From Phycisphaerales bacterium Planc_01 (GTDB taxonomy: Bacteria > Planctomycetota > Phycisphaerae > Sedimentisphaerales > Anaerobacaceae), in the NCBI GenBank assembly GCA_001603075.1, contig LVBB01000041.1, forward strand, positions 1 to 64,000: a stretch of 64,000 nucleotides of DNA, read 5' to 3'. Position 1 is the stretch's first letter. The number at the start of each line of letters is the position of its first letter. The notes beneath the pieces are model-generated. The model did not search any database. It worked only from the letters and a program-made list of their open reading frames with translations, and had not been told where the DNA came from. The translations under genes and the position numbers were made by a program. Below, one piece after another: positions 27,911-36,467 of this stretch.

Positions 27911-27939
27911 ATGATAGTTCGCGCGGGTTCACCACGCAA
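27911..27939 (-). promoter_or_regulatory. possible sigma-70 promoter for the propeller-glycosyltransferase-ABC transcript
   Basis: Minus strand: TTGCGT, 17 bases, TATCAT. The -35 matches weakly and the -10 moderately. Position is about 95 bases upstream of the first gene of the block and downstream of the preceding terminator-like hairpin, which is where a promoter is required. Confidence 0.4.
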
Positions 27940-27994
27940 TGTGCGTTTCGGGCCCGTCATGAGACGGTGAGAACATGCGGAAGAAGGCGGGCAT

Positions 27995-28021
27995 GGGCCC
28001 GCCGATGTTGGCGGCGGGCCC
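27995..28021 (-). terminator. GC-rich hairpin after the PFOR-lipoprotein genes, probable terminator
   Basis: On the minus strand GGGCCCGCCG pairs perfectly with CGGCGGGCCC across a seven-base loop. The downstream sequence contains only short T pairs (TTCTTC), so intrinsic termination may be weak or need Rho. Confidence 0.5.
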
Positions 28022-28037
28022 GTGACCCGTGGACTGT

Positions 28038-28892
28038 CTATTGTCCCTTGATATCGATCTGTGCCAGCCGATCCCGGATGGTGCCATCGGGCCCGGCACG
28101 GAAGATCTCCACTTTGGAGGGAACGCGGACCCCGGCCGTCTTGACGTCGGAATAGTCGTATCCGCGTACGGTCAGGTATTCCTGATTCGTCGGGTTGGCC
28201 AACCAGATCATATCGATCAGTGCGCTGGCGCGATTCACATAGAAGACTCCGTCCGTCCAATACGGCTGGGACATGCGAGGAGCGTCCGATCCGGCCCCCT
28301 CGACAGCAAGCATTCCAGAGGCAAACTTGACCTCGATCCTCTCATACCACTGGCCTCCCATCCGGAAGGGGGCCGGCTGGCGATACAACTGATTGCCCGA
28401 ATCCAGCAGACGCACCGGAGCGGTGACGATTTGCAGGAAGGCGTCGGCGTATCCGGCGTACGCTCCGTACAGCGGTGAGACGTCCGTCGCCGGGGTCCCC
28501 TCCACCATCTCGAAGCGTCCGGCCACCATCTGCCAGACGAACTTCCCGCGAGGCTCACTGGCCGAGACGCGGACGGCGTCCGACCAGGGATAGACCTCGA
28601 ACTCATGCTGCGTCAGATAGAAGCTGTCGTCGGGCCGATACAGCTTCACCACGCCGACGGCGCGCAGCCTCTTGTTCTGCGCCCAGGCGGCGACGCCGCC
28701 GGAGGCATCGAGGATGCTCACGACGTAATCCGCCGGGACCGATCTGGCCAGCGCCTCTCGATCCGGACCGACCGCCAGCGCATCGGCGGCAGCCCCCTGT
28801 TGCGACTTCCGGGCGACCGGCCCGGAACACCCGGCCAACATCAACACCGTCCATCCAATGAGTGTTGCACGTACTTGAGCCGTTCTGAACAT
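28038..28892 (-). CDS. lipoprotein of unknown function
   Basis: 284 residues from an ATG at 28892 preceded by GGGGAAG. The signal peptide ends in a lipobox (VLMLAGC, residues about 16-22), so it is predicted to be lipid-anchored. The mature part is soluble, with a YRPDDSFYLTQHEFEVYPW segment and a C-terminal stretch PSKVEIFRAGPDGTIRDRL. The pattern resembles LolA/LolB-like or outer-membrane lipoprotein-sorting folds, in which antiparallel strands form a concave sheet, but no signature settles this. It begins 44 bases after the PFOR stop on the same strand. Confidence 0.78.
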   Translation of the reverse strand: MFRTAQVRATLIGWTVLMLAGCSGPVARKSQQGAAADALAVGPDREALARSVPADYVVSILDASGGVAAWAQNKRLRAVGVVKLYRPDDSFYLTQHEFEVYPWSDAVRVSASEPRGKFVWQMVAGRFEMVEGTPATDVSPLYGAYAGYADAFLQIVTAPVRLLDSGNQLYRQPAPFRMGGQWYERIEVKFASGMLAVEGAGSDAPRMSQPYWTDGVFYVNRASALIDMIWLANPTNQEYLTVRGYDYSDVKTAGVRVPSKVEIFRAGPDGTIRDRLAQIDIKGQ

Positions 28893-28936
28893 AGCACTTC
28901 CCCACCGTTCGGGCGAGTCGTTCAAGGCGGAGCCCA

Positions 28937-31900
28937 TCAGGCCCCTGCCTCGCCCTGCCCACATTTCAGACCTGCCAGTTGCTCCATCAACGCATATCGG
29001 TCAGCCGCATCGCGATTGGCCAGCTTCATCAACTCGGCCGCTGCCTGTGGCTGCGACTGCTTCAGCGACCGATAGCGGTTCTCGCCGTAAGCGTACTCAT
29101 CGAAAGCCATCGTCGGCGTCTTCGAGTCGAGCTGAAGAGGATTCTTGCCGGCGTCCTTCAAACGCGGGTCAAACCGGTAGAGCGGCCAATGCCCGCACGC
29201 GACGGCCTTCTTCTGTTCCTCCGTCCCGGTCGTCATGTTGATGCCGTGGGCGATACAGTGGGCGTAGGCCAGAATCAGCGACGGCCCCGGATAGGCCTCG
29301 GCCTCGACGAAGGCCCTGACCGTCTGGGCCGGGTTGGCGCCGAGGGCCACCTTGGCGACGTAAATGTTGCCGTAGGTCATAGCCAGCAGCCCCATGTCCT
29401 TCTTGGGAGCGGGCTTGCCGCCGGCAGCGAACTTGGCGACCGCCGCTCTCGGCGTCGACTTGGACATCTGGCCGCCGGTGTTCGAATAGACTTCGGTGTC
29501 CAGCACGAGAACGTTGACGTTGGCGCCACTGGCCAGGACATGGTCCACGCCGCCGTAGCCGATATCGTAGGCCCAGCCGTCCCCGCCCAGCGCCCAGACG
29601 CTCTTGCGGACCAGGTAGTCGGCCACCGTGAGCAGCCGCTTGCATTCGGGGCAATCGCTCTTGGCCGCCTGGGCCTTGAGCTTCTCGACACGGGCCCGCT
29701 GCTGTTCGATTGCGTCCTGCTCGGGGTCGTCGGCCCGTGCGGCCGCCTGGATCTCGCCGGCCATCGCCTTATCGATGCAGCCTTTCTGGGCCACCGTATC
29801 CAGCAGTTCGAGCGCCAACTGGCGGAACTTATCGACGGTCAATCTCATGCCCATCGCAAACTCGGCGTTGTCCTCGAACAGACTGTTGCTCCAGGTCGGA
29901 CCCCGGCCGTCAGCCCGGGTCGTGTACGGCGTCGTCGGCAGGTTGCCGCCGTAGATGGACGAACAACCGGTCGCGTTGCCGACCATCGCCCGGTCACCGA
30001 AAAGCTGGGTCAGCAGCTTGACGTAAGCCGTCTCCCCGCAGCCGGCACAGGCGCCGGAGTACTCGAACAACGGTTCGAGCAACTGGCTGCCCTTGACGGT
30101 GTTGCGCTTGAACAGGGCCGGTTCCGTCAGCGGAATTGACAGGAAGTAGTCGTAGTTGGTCCGCTCGGCGTCACGAATCGGCGCCTGCAGGGCCATGTTG
30201 ATCGCCTTGCGTCCCGTCGGTTTCTTATTGGCATCCCGCTCCTGTCCGGGGCAGGTCTGCACGCAGGCGCCGCAGCCGGTGCAGTCTTCCGGGGCCACCT
30301 GGACGGTGAACTTCATGCCGGCGAACTCCTTGCCCTTGGCTTCGATGCTCTTGAAGCTCTGCGGCATTTTGCCGTCGGCATACTTGGCGTCATAGGCTTT
30401 GACCCGGATGGACGCGTGGGGACAAACCAGCGAACACATGCCGCACTGGAGGCAAAGCTCCGGCTCCCAAACCGGGATGTGCACGGCGATGTTGCGTTTC
30501 TCGTATTTCGTGGTGCCCGTGGGGTACTTGCCGTCGATCGGCATCTTGCTGACGGGCAGAGCATCCCCTCGCATGGCCATGATCTCGGCAGTCACGGACC
30601 TGACAAATTCGGGGGCATCGGCCGGCACCACCGGCGGACGGGTCCACGTACTGGTCGCCTTGCTCGGCACCTTCACCTCGCAGACACGGTCCAGCGACTG
30701 GTCCACGGCGGCATTGTTCATCTGAACGATCTTCTCGCCCTTCTTGCCATAGCTGTGGTAGATAGCGTCCTTGATGGCCGTCAGCGCCTGGTCGAGCGGA
30801 ATGATGTTGCTGATCTTGAAGAACGCCGTCTGCATGATCACGTTGATGCGGGCGCCGAGTCCCAGTTCTTCGGCCAGCGAGATCGCGTCGATGACGAAGA
30901 ATTTCATCTTCTTTTCGATCATCTGCTGCTGCATCTCCTTCGGCAGCGTATCCCAGACCTCGTCGGGCCCGTAGCTGGTGGTCAGCAGGAACGTCGCGCC
31001 ATCCTTGGCCGAGGCCAGCAGGTCGTACTTTTCGAGGAAGCTGGGGTTGTGGCACGCAACGAAATCGGCCTTGTCGATGAGATAGGGCCGGCGAATCAGC
31101 TTCTTGCCGAACCGCAGGTGGGAGATCGTCACGGCCCCGGCCTTCTTGGAGTCATAGACGAAATAGCCCTGCGCGTAGTTGTCGGTGTTCTCTCCGATGA
31201 TCTTGATCGAGTTGTGGTTGGCGCCGACCGTGCCGTCCGAGCCGAGCCCATAGAACATCGCCGCGTACAAGCCGCCGGCGGGGACCTCGAACGACGGGTC
31301 CACGTCGAGACTGGTGCCGGTCACATCGTCGACAATGCCGACGGTGAACCCACGTTTGGGCTTGGCGGCATCGAGATTGTCGTAAACGGCCTTGACCATC
31401 GCCGGCGTGAACTCCTTCGAGCCCAGGCCATAGCGGCCGCCGACCACCACCGGGTATTTTTCGAATGGGGCAATCCCGTCCGACATGGCCTCGCCGATCG
31501 CCGTACGGATGTCCAGGTACAAGGGCTCGCCGAGCGCGCCGGGTTCCTTGGTCCGGTCCAGCACCGCGATCTTCCTGACCGTCTTGGGCAGGACCGCAAT
31601 GAAATGCGCCGTGCTGAAGGGTCGGTACAGTCGGACCTTGACGACGCCGACTTTCTCGCCCTTGCTGGTCAGGTACCCTACGGTCTCATCGACGGTGTCG
31701 GCGCCGCTGCCCATGATGATGATGACCTTCTCGGCGTCGGGCGCACCGACGTAGTCGAAAAGCCTGTACTGGCGGCCGACGATCTTGGCGAACTTGTCCA
31801 TCGTATCCTGGACGATCTTGGGCGCCGCCAGATAGAACTTGTTGACGGTCTCGCGTCCCTGAAAGTACACGTCGGGGTTCTGAGCCGTGCCGCCGAGCAA

Positions 31901-32539
31901 CGGGCGATCGGGCGAAAGGGCCCGGGCCTTGTGGGCCGTCACCAGTTCGTCGTCAATCATCGCCCGCATGTCCTCGCAGGTCAGCTCCTCGACCTTCTGA
32001 ATCTCGTGGCTCGTCCGGAACCCGTCGAAGAAATGCATGAACGGCACGCGAGAAGCCAGCGTCGCCTGCTGGGCAATCAACGCGAAATCCATCACTTCCT
32101 GAACGTTGGCCGAAGCCAGCATGGCAAAGCCCGTCTCGCGGCAGGTGGTCACGTCGGAATGATCGCCGAAAATGGACAGAGCCTGGCACGCCAGCGAGCG
32201 CGCCGTGATATGGAAGACCGTCGGCAGCAACTCACCGGCGATCTTGTACATGTTCGGAATCATCAGCAGCAGTCCCTGGGAGGCCGTAAAGGTCGTTGTC
32301 AAGGCCCCGGCGGCCAGCGCCCCGTGCACCGCCCCGGATGCACCGCCTTCCGACTGCATCTCCGTCACGGAGGGCACGGTGCCCCAGATATTCGGGGTAT
32401 TCCTGGCGGTCTTGTCGTCCGACATCTCGCCCATCGGCGAACTCGGGGTAATCGGATAGATGGCAATCACCTCATTCGTCGCGTGGGCAACGTGGGCAGC
32501 AGCCGTGTTTCCGTCAATCGTGACCATTCTGCGCTTCAT
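28937..32539 (-). CDS. nifJ: pyruvate:ferredoxin (flavodoxin) oxidoreductase, single-chain
   Basis: 1200-residue TPP- and Fe-S-dependent enzyme that converts pyruvate and CoA to acetyl-CoA and CO2 with reduction of ferredoxin or flavodoxin; cytoplasmic. Seen: domain I VAHATNEVIAIYPITPSSPM; the gamma domain; two ferredoxin clusters CLQCGMCSLVCPHASI and CTGCGACVQTCPG (about residues 700-770); the proximal-cluster/TPP domain CAGCGETAY; and the TPP motif GDGWAYDIGYGGVDHVLASG with NTGGQMSKSTP. Length is typical. The ATG at 32539 has GGAGAAG upstream. It indicates anaerobic or microaerobic pyruvate metabolism and a reduced-ferredoxin pool that the NADH/Fe-S operon elsewhere in the window could tap. 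Confidence 0.97.
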   Translation of the reverse strand: MKRRMVTIDGNTAAAHVAHATNEVIAIYPITPSSPMGEMSDDKTARNTPNIWGTVPSVTEMQSEGGASGAVHGALAAGALTTTFTASQGLLLMIPNMYKIAGELLPTVFHITARSLACQALSIFGDHSDVTTCRETGFAMLASANVQEVMDFALIAQQATLASRVPFMHFFDGFRTSHEIQKVEELTCEDMRAMIDDELVTAHKARALSPDRPLLGGTAQNPDVYFQGRETVNKFYLAAPKIVQDTMDKFAKIVGRQYRLFDYVGAPDAEKVIIIMGSGADTVDETVGYLTSKGEKVGVVKVRLYRPFSTAHFIAVLPKTVRKIAVLDRTKEPGALGEPLYLDIRTAIGEAMSDGIAPFEKYPVVVGGRYGLGSKEFTPAMVKAVYDNLDAAKPKRGFTVGIVDDVTGTSLDVDPSFEVPAGGLYAAMFYGLGSDGTVGANHNSIKIIGENTDNYAQGYFVYDSKKAGAVTISHLRFGKKLIRRPYLIDKADFVACHNPSFLEKYDLLASAKDGATFLLTTSYGPDEVWDTLPKEMQQQMIEKKMKFFVIDAISLAEELGLGARINVIMQTAFFKISNIIPLDQALTAIKDAIYHSYGKKGEKIVQMNNAAVDQSLDRVCEVKVPSKATSTWTRPPVVPADAPEFVRSVTAEIMAMRGDALPVSKMPIDGKYPTGTTKYEKRNIAVHIPVWEPELCLQCGMCSLVCPHASIRVKAYDAKYADGKMPQSFKSIEAKGKEFAGMKFTVQVAPEDCTGCGACVQTCPGQERDANKKPTGRKAINMALQAPIRDAERTNYDYFLSIPLTEPALFKRNTVKGSQLLEPLFEYSGACAGCGETAYVKLLTQLFGDRAMVGNATGCSSIYGGNLPTTPYTTRADGRGPTWSNSLFEDNAEFAMGMRLTVDKFRQLALELLDTVAQKGCIDKAMAGEIQAAARADDPEQDAIEQQRARVEKLKAQAAKSDCPECKRLLTVADYLVRKSVWALGGDGWAYDIGYGGVDHVLASGANVNVLVLDTEVYSNTGGQMSKSTPRAAVAKFAAGGKPAPKKDMGLLAMTYGNIYVAKVALGANPAQTVRAFVEAEAYPGPSLILAYAHCIAHGINMTTGTEEQKKAVACGHWPLYRFDPRLKDAGKNPLQLDSKTPTMAFDEYAYGENRYRSLKQSQPQAAAELMKLANRDAADRYALMEQLAGLKCGQGEAGA

Positions 32540-32859
32540 AGCTTCTCCATTTTTCGGTAAGGACGAACAATACAACTCGGTTCACAAACCCCCGTGAAGG
32601 CGGCCCTTGACTCCTGTCCTGCTCGCTCGCTGAAGGCAGACCCGCCAAGCGAGGGGCCCCTCTCCTCCCATGCAGCCCTGAGCATACCAAAGGCAAGCGT
32701 TTATACCGCTTTTCTTTGCACCGGGCAACACAAAATTCAGGGCAGGCCACATCAGAGGACGGCGGTCCCCCCAGGATGGCGGTTCAATCGCCTCTCGATC
32801 CTGCCCGGCAGCCACAAAGAGGCACGTGGAAGGCAACGTCCGGGCCCTGCCCCGTGGTT
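32540..32859. other. 320-base intergenic region upstream of PFOR
   Basis: No gene was seen. It must contain the PFOR promoter on the minus strand and the end of the preceding serine-hydrolase transcript. The only clear structure is the palindrome GAGGGGCCCCTC (about 32650-32661). No riboswitch could be recognised. Confidence 0.5.
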
Positions 32860-34143
32860 TCAGTCGACGATGGCCTGGTGGGCCAGGGCCTCAAACTGGC
32901 TGTTGAGCGTGGCGTTGCCGGCCGGATAGACCTGGGCCATGCAAACGCCGATCATCTGCTCCGCCGGGTCGATGAAGAAGGTCGTATACCAGAAACCACC
33001 CCAGCGGTAGGCGCCGACGCTCGTCGATTCACCGGCTTCCCGCAGACTCCGCGTGATCCCGAAACCCAGGCCAAATCCGGAATCCCGGTTCAGTTCGCCC
33101 ACGTGGTCGGCAGTCATCAGTTCCACTGTCTTGCGGCTCAGCAGACGCACGCCGTCCAGTTCGCCGCCGTTGAGCAACATCTGGAGGAATCGCGTGTAGT
33201 CCGGGACCGTCGAGCACAGGCCCCCGCCGCCGGAACAGTAGCGATGCGTGCCCTCGTAGGGATAGCTCACCGAGATGCGCATATCGCCGTCGCCGATAGC
33301 CTCGTCAGGCAATCGCCTCAGCCCGCCGTCCGAATCGGGCCCGTAGACAGCCGCCAGGCGCGACACCTTGCCGGCGGGCAGGCGGAAGGCGGTGTCGTTC
33401 ATCCGCAACGGCTCGAAGACCCGCTTGCGCAGAAACTCGTCGAACGGCATACCGCCGGCGACCTCGACCACCCGGCCGAGCACGTCGGTCGAAAGGCTGT
33501 ACGTGAACGCCTCTCCTGGCTGGTGCACCAGAGGCAGCCGGGCCAGCTTCGCCATATCCTCGGCGAGCAGGTCTCCGTCCTGAATCAGGCCGTGCGTGAT
33601 CCCAGCCTCGGCATAAATCGCGCCGACGCGGGCATCCCAATGGTACGTCAGGCCCGAGGTGTGCGTCAGCAGGTGGCGGATTGTGATCGGACGCGTCGCC
33701 GCAACCACACCGTCCCGGGCCGAACCGTCGCCGGCGGACGCGAGGACCTTCACATCCGCGAATTCCGGGATGAATTTCGAGACGGGGTCCTTGAGTTGAA
33801 ATCGCCCCTCCTCATATAGCATCATCGCGGCGACGCTTGTAATCGCCTTGGACATCGAGGCGATCCGAAAGATCGTCCCGGGATTCATCTCGACGCCCTT
33901 CTCGCGATCCTGCATGCCCACGCTCTGGAGGTAGGCAACCCTGCCCTTTCGGGCCACCAGCGCCACGGCGCCGGCCAGACGGCCGTCATCGACATGCCCC
34001 TGCATGACGGCGGTGATCCGATCCAGCCGTTCGCGCGATAAACCGACCGACTCGGGCGACGCCTTCGGCAGTTCCTGCGCCGACACCACGGACGCCAGGA
34101 CCATCAGGACACACAGGAGTACCCCTCTCGACTTCATCATCAT
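32860..34143 (-). CDS. exported serine hydrolase / beta-lactamase-fold esterase
   Basis: 427 residues. A signal peptide (VLLCVLMVLASVVSAQE) predicts periplasmic location. The catalytic S-x-x-K is IASMSKAITS (Ser96, Lys99). The Tyr motif region is FTYSLSTDVLGRVVEVAGG, and the C-terminal strand YRWGGFWYTTFFIDP replaces the KTG of true beta-lactamases. This fits class-C-like esterases or D-amino-acid peptidases, not a resistance enzyme. Three ATGs follow each other; the first (34143) has GGAGG six bases upstream. A perfect inverted repeat lies in its leader. Confidence 0.9.
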   Translation of the reverse strand: MMMKSRGVLLCVLMVLASVVSAQELPKASPESVGLSRERLDRITAVMQGHVDDGRLAGAVALVARKGRVAYLQSVGMQDREKGVEMNPGTIFRIASMSKAITSVAAMMLYEEGRFQLKDPVSKFIPEFADVKVLASAGDGSARDGVVAATRPITIRHLLTHTSGLTYHWDARVGAIYAEAGITHGLIQDGDLLAEDMAKLARLPLVHQPGEAFTYSLSTDVLGRVVEVAGGMPFDEFLRKRVFEPLRMNDTAFRLPAGKVSRLAAVYGPDSDGGLRRLPDEAIGDGDMRISVSYPYEGTHRYCSGGGGLCSTVPDYTRFLQMLLNGGELDGVRLLSRKTVELMTADHVGELNRDSGFGLGFGITRSLREAGESTSVGAYRWGGFWYTTFFIDPAEQMIGVCMAQVYPAGNATLNSQFEALAHQAIVD

Positions 34144-34157
34144 ATCTTACCTCCAAA

Positions 34158-34187
34158 GTCATGCACCGTTTGCGTGTCGTGCATGAC
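34158..34187 (-). promoter_or_regulatory. perfect 9-bp inverted repeat in the serine-hydrolase leader
   Basis: GTCATGCAC and GTGCATGAC flank a 12-base spacer immediately before the ribosome-binding site. It could be a repressor operator or an mRNA hairpin. A loose promoter (TTGCGT, 16 bases, TAGCAT, minus strand) ends at its upstream edge. Confidence 0.5.
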
Positions 34188-34234
34188 ATGCTAAACGAAG
34201 TGACGTCAAACGCAAGGGACAACTGCAGAATCGG

Positions 34235-35509
34235 CTACTGTTGGCCCGTCAGTCGAATGCTGTGCGTAATCCTTGCCAGCCCGATCTGCTGCATCAGCGT
34301 CATCGCCGACAGGATGCCCGTCCTCGTATCGTAGGTGCAGTCGGTCCGGTGCAACGGACCTGTCTCGCTGACCGTCACGGCGCCCGCTCGCACGTCGCTG
34401 ACCACGATGGTGATCCCCACCTTTTCGTTGGTCTCGATCACCTGCCCTGGACGCAGCCCCGCCAGTGCCTCGGGCGCAATCCACAGGCCGCCGACCGTCG
34501 CAGCGCCACAGGCCCCATCCTGCGTTGCCTCGTTAGGCGGCATGCCCGGCAGCGACTCGAAGAGGTAGCGGTTCGTGAATCGCACCCACCCCGGCCCCCG
34601 CGCCTTCGGGGTCAGCGTCGCCGTCATCACCCGGTCCAGTTTCGTTCCCGCCGCCGGCACCACCGACGTCTGCACGCCCGTATACGACAGTTGGCGAAAC
34701 TGCTCGATCCACCTCGGCGGCGCCGCATTCCGCCACGGCACGTCGATGTCCTTGACCTCCACGATCCATCCGGTAACCACCTGCGTGCTGCCCTGCCCGA
34801 TGCCGGGCCGCCCGGAGCCCCCAATCGGCGGTGTAACGACCGATGGACCCTGGGTGCGCGATGCATGGAAGATCAGCAGACCCGTCTCCAGGTCGTAAAC
34901 GCGCGCCTGGAAGCCCGAGATGTCTTCACTCTGAAAGCGGATCGCTCGATACGTCCGCCCGTCCACCATGTACGGCATCCGCAAGATACGTATGCCCTGC
35001 TGGTTCACCTCGGGCACCTGGGCGAGCACCGCAGGGTGGATCCAGTAGTCGGCCGCACAGCCGGCGTGGCCGACCATCCCGCCACCCACAGCGAACCCAC
35101 ATTTCTTCGTGGCTGTATCGAGCGTGTAGAGCTTGGTGGACAACTCGGCGACGCCGCCTCCGACGTGGCCCACCTGGATCACGTTGAACGCGGCAGTGCC
35201 GCTGCCGCCGATCTCCTCTTCGCTGTAGCGCTTGCCGGTGTTCTTGTCGATCCATCTGCCGTTGTCGTCTTGGACGAGCTTACCGTACTCGCCCGGAATG
35301 CTGGCGGTCATTCCGAAATACGTCAGCCGCGTGCCGGGCTTGATACATGGCGGGGCCTCCGCCTGCGCCGCGGCCGGAACCAGCGGCAACATGATGCTCG
35401 GGTCGGGGACCTCCACCCCGCCCGCACTGAGCCCAGCAGCGGCGAACGGCGACACAACCAATGCCACACAGAGAGAAACGGACGAGAGATGTTCTTGCAG
35501 AAGTGCCAT
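34235..35509 (-). CDS. exported protein of unknown function
   Basis: 424 residues from an ATG at 35509 preceded by AGGAGG at six bases; this rules out the upstream in-frame GTG. The N-terminal signal (VSLCVALVVSPFAAAG) predicts export. The mature chain begins PPCIKPGTRLTYFGMTASIPG and contains DNGRWIDKNTGKRYSEEE and repeated Gly-rich strands. Paired cysteines (near CGFAVGGG and HAGCAADY) could form a disulfide. The beta-rich make-up suggests a cell-surface or periplasmic beta-barrel or sheet protein, but no family was recognised. It lies between a serine hydrolase and, divergently, a di-iron protein. Confidence 0.75.
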   Translation of the reverse strand: MALLQEHLSSVSLCVALVVSPFAAAGLSAGGVEVPDPSIMLPLVPAAAQAEAPPCIKPGTRLTYFGMTASIPGEYGKLVQDDNGRWIDKNTGKRYSEEEIGGSGTAAFNVIQVGHVGGGVAELSTKLYTLDTATKKCGFAVGGGMVGHAGCAADYWIHPAVLAQVPEVNQQGIRILRMPYMVDGRTYRAIRFQSEDISGFQARVYDLETGLLIFHASRTQGPSVVTPPIGGSGRPGIGQGSTQVVTGWIVEVKDIDVPWRNAAPPRWIEQFRQLSYTGVQTSVVPAAGTKLDRVMTATLTPKARGPGWVRFTNRYLFESLPGMPPNEATQDGACGAATVGGLWIAPEALAGLRPGQVIETNEKVGITIVVSDVRAGAVTVSETGPLHRTDCTYDTRTGILSAMTLMQQIGLARITHSIRLTGQQ

Positions 35510-35894
35510 GACGCGCCTCCTGGCCACGCCGATCGGCCTGGCCCCTGAGAAGTTCCGAATCCGTTACGCCGGTCTTCATCGGCGAAGAACACGTCTGATC
35601 TGCCGATCCGAGGCCGGAGCCGCCGAGGGGTGCGGCCATCCTCCAGACATCGTTCGACATGCGGCCAACCTACCCCGGACAACGGGATTTGTCAATGCCC
35701 GGCCGCCTGCAACAGAAGACTTCGTCTCATCGTGATCTGGGATTTCGGACGGGAAACACGGGACCGTTCGTGGTAAGATGGCGGGCATAGCGTGCGGGGC
35801 CGGGCTTTGAACCGGCGAACAGGTCCGCCGTATACGATACCGCCCGGGCAACGGACCGGAACCTTGATCGCACACGAAGGAAAGGACAACTGCC
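35510..35894. other. 385-base divergent intergenic region
   Basis: No gene was seen. It separates the minus-strand exported protein from the plus-strand di-iron protein, whose AAGGAAAGGA ribosome-binding site lies at about 35877-35887. No promoter could be assigned with confidence. Confidence 0.5.
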
Positions 35895-36431
35895 ATGACC
35901 GAATCGCAGGCCGAAACGAAGACGAAGTACGACATCTCCATCATCCGCCCGCAGATGCGCAGCGATGACTTCAAGATGCGGGGGGAGGGGTTCGCACCCG
36001 AACGGCTCGCCGCCATCCGGAAAGGCCTGCGTACACTCCACACCCTGGAGCTGATGGCCCAGACCATCTACAAATTCCAGCTCACCAAACAGCGTAACGA
36101 GATCAACCGGCAGCTCGTCGCGGCGATGTGCAACGAGATGGGCCACTACCAGGACTTCCAGGTCAAGCTCTATGAGTTCGGCTTCCGTCCCAGCATCTTT
36201 CGTGCCGCCTTCTGGATGGTCGGATTCGCCTTCGGTTTCGGCTCGCGCCTGCTGGGCAAGAAGGCGATGTTCAAGACGGGAATCTGGGTCGAATCCAAGG
36301 CGGTTCACCACTACGCTGAGTTGCTGGAGACCATCGACTGGGACGAGGAGACCCGCAGGGTCATCGAGAAGGACCAGGCCGACGAAGACGGCCACATCCA
36401 CCGCTGGCGGGCCATGTTGGAAAAGGCCTGA
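35895..36431 (+). CDS. COQ7-like ferritin-fold di-iron protein
   Basis: 178 residues. A four-helix pattern with acidic/His ligands in the COQ7 order: Glu in TLELMAQTIYKFQL, ExxH in CNEMGHYQDF, Glu in WVESKAVHHYAELL, and ExxH in ADEDGHIHRW. A short hydrophobic stretch (FRAAFWMVGFAFGFGSRLLG) between helices two and three fits membrane surface binding as in demethoxyubiquinone hydroxylases. It could hydroxylate a quinone or another lipid, or handle iron or oxygen stress; no other quinone gene is nearby. The start is supported by an AAGGA box. Confidence 0.72.
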   Translation: MTESQAETKTKYDISIIRPQMRSDDFKMRGEGFAPERLAAIRKGLRTLHTLELMAQTIYKFQLTKQRNEINRQLVAAMCNEMGHYQDFQVKLYEFGFRPSIFRAAFWMVGFAFGFGSRLLGKKAMFKTGIWVESKAVHHYAELLETIDWDEETRRVIEKDQADEDGHIHRWRAMLEKA

Positions 36432-36467
36432 CGTTCGCGGTGTCGCCGCAAGCTGTTGACAGAACGA

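Noticed and set aside
30416-32560. Long plus-strand open frame opposite PFOR
   Set aside because: Antisense artefact of GC-rich codon use; PFOR on the minus strand is unmistakable.
32860-34143. Beta-lactamase resistance gene
   Set aside because: It has the S-x-x-K fold but lacks the KTG box of beta-lactamases; an esterase or peptidase is more likely.
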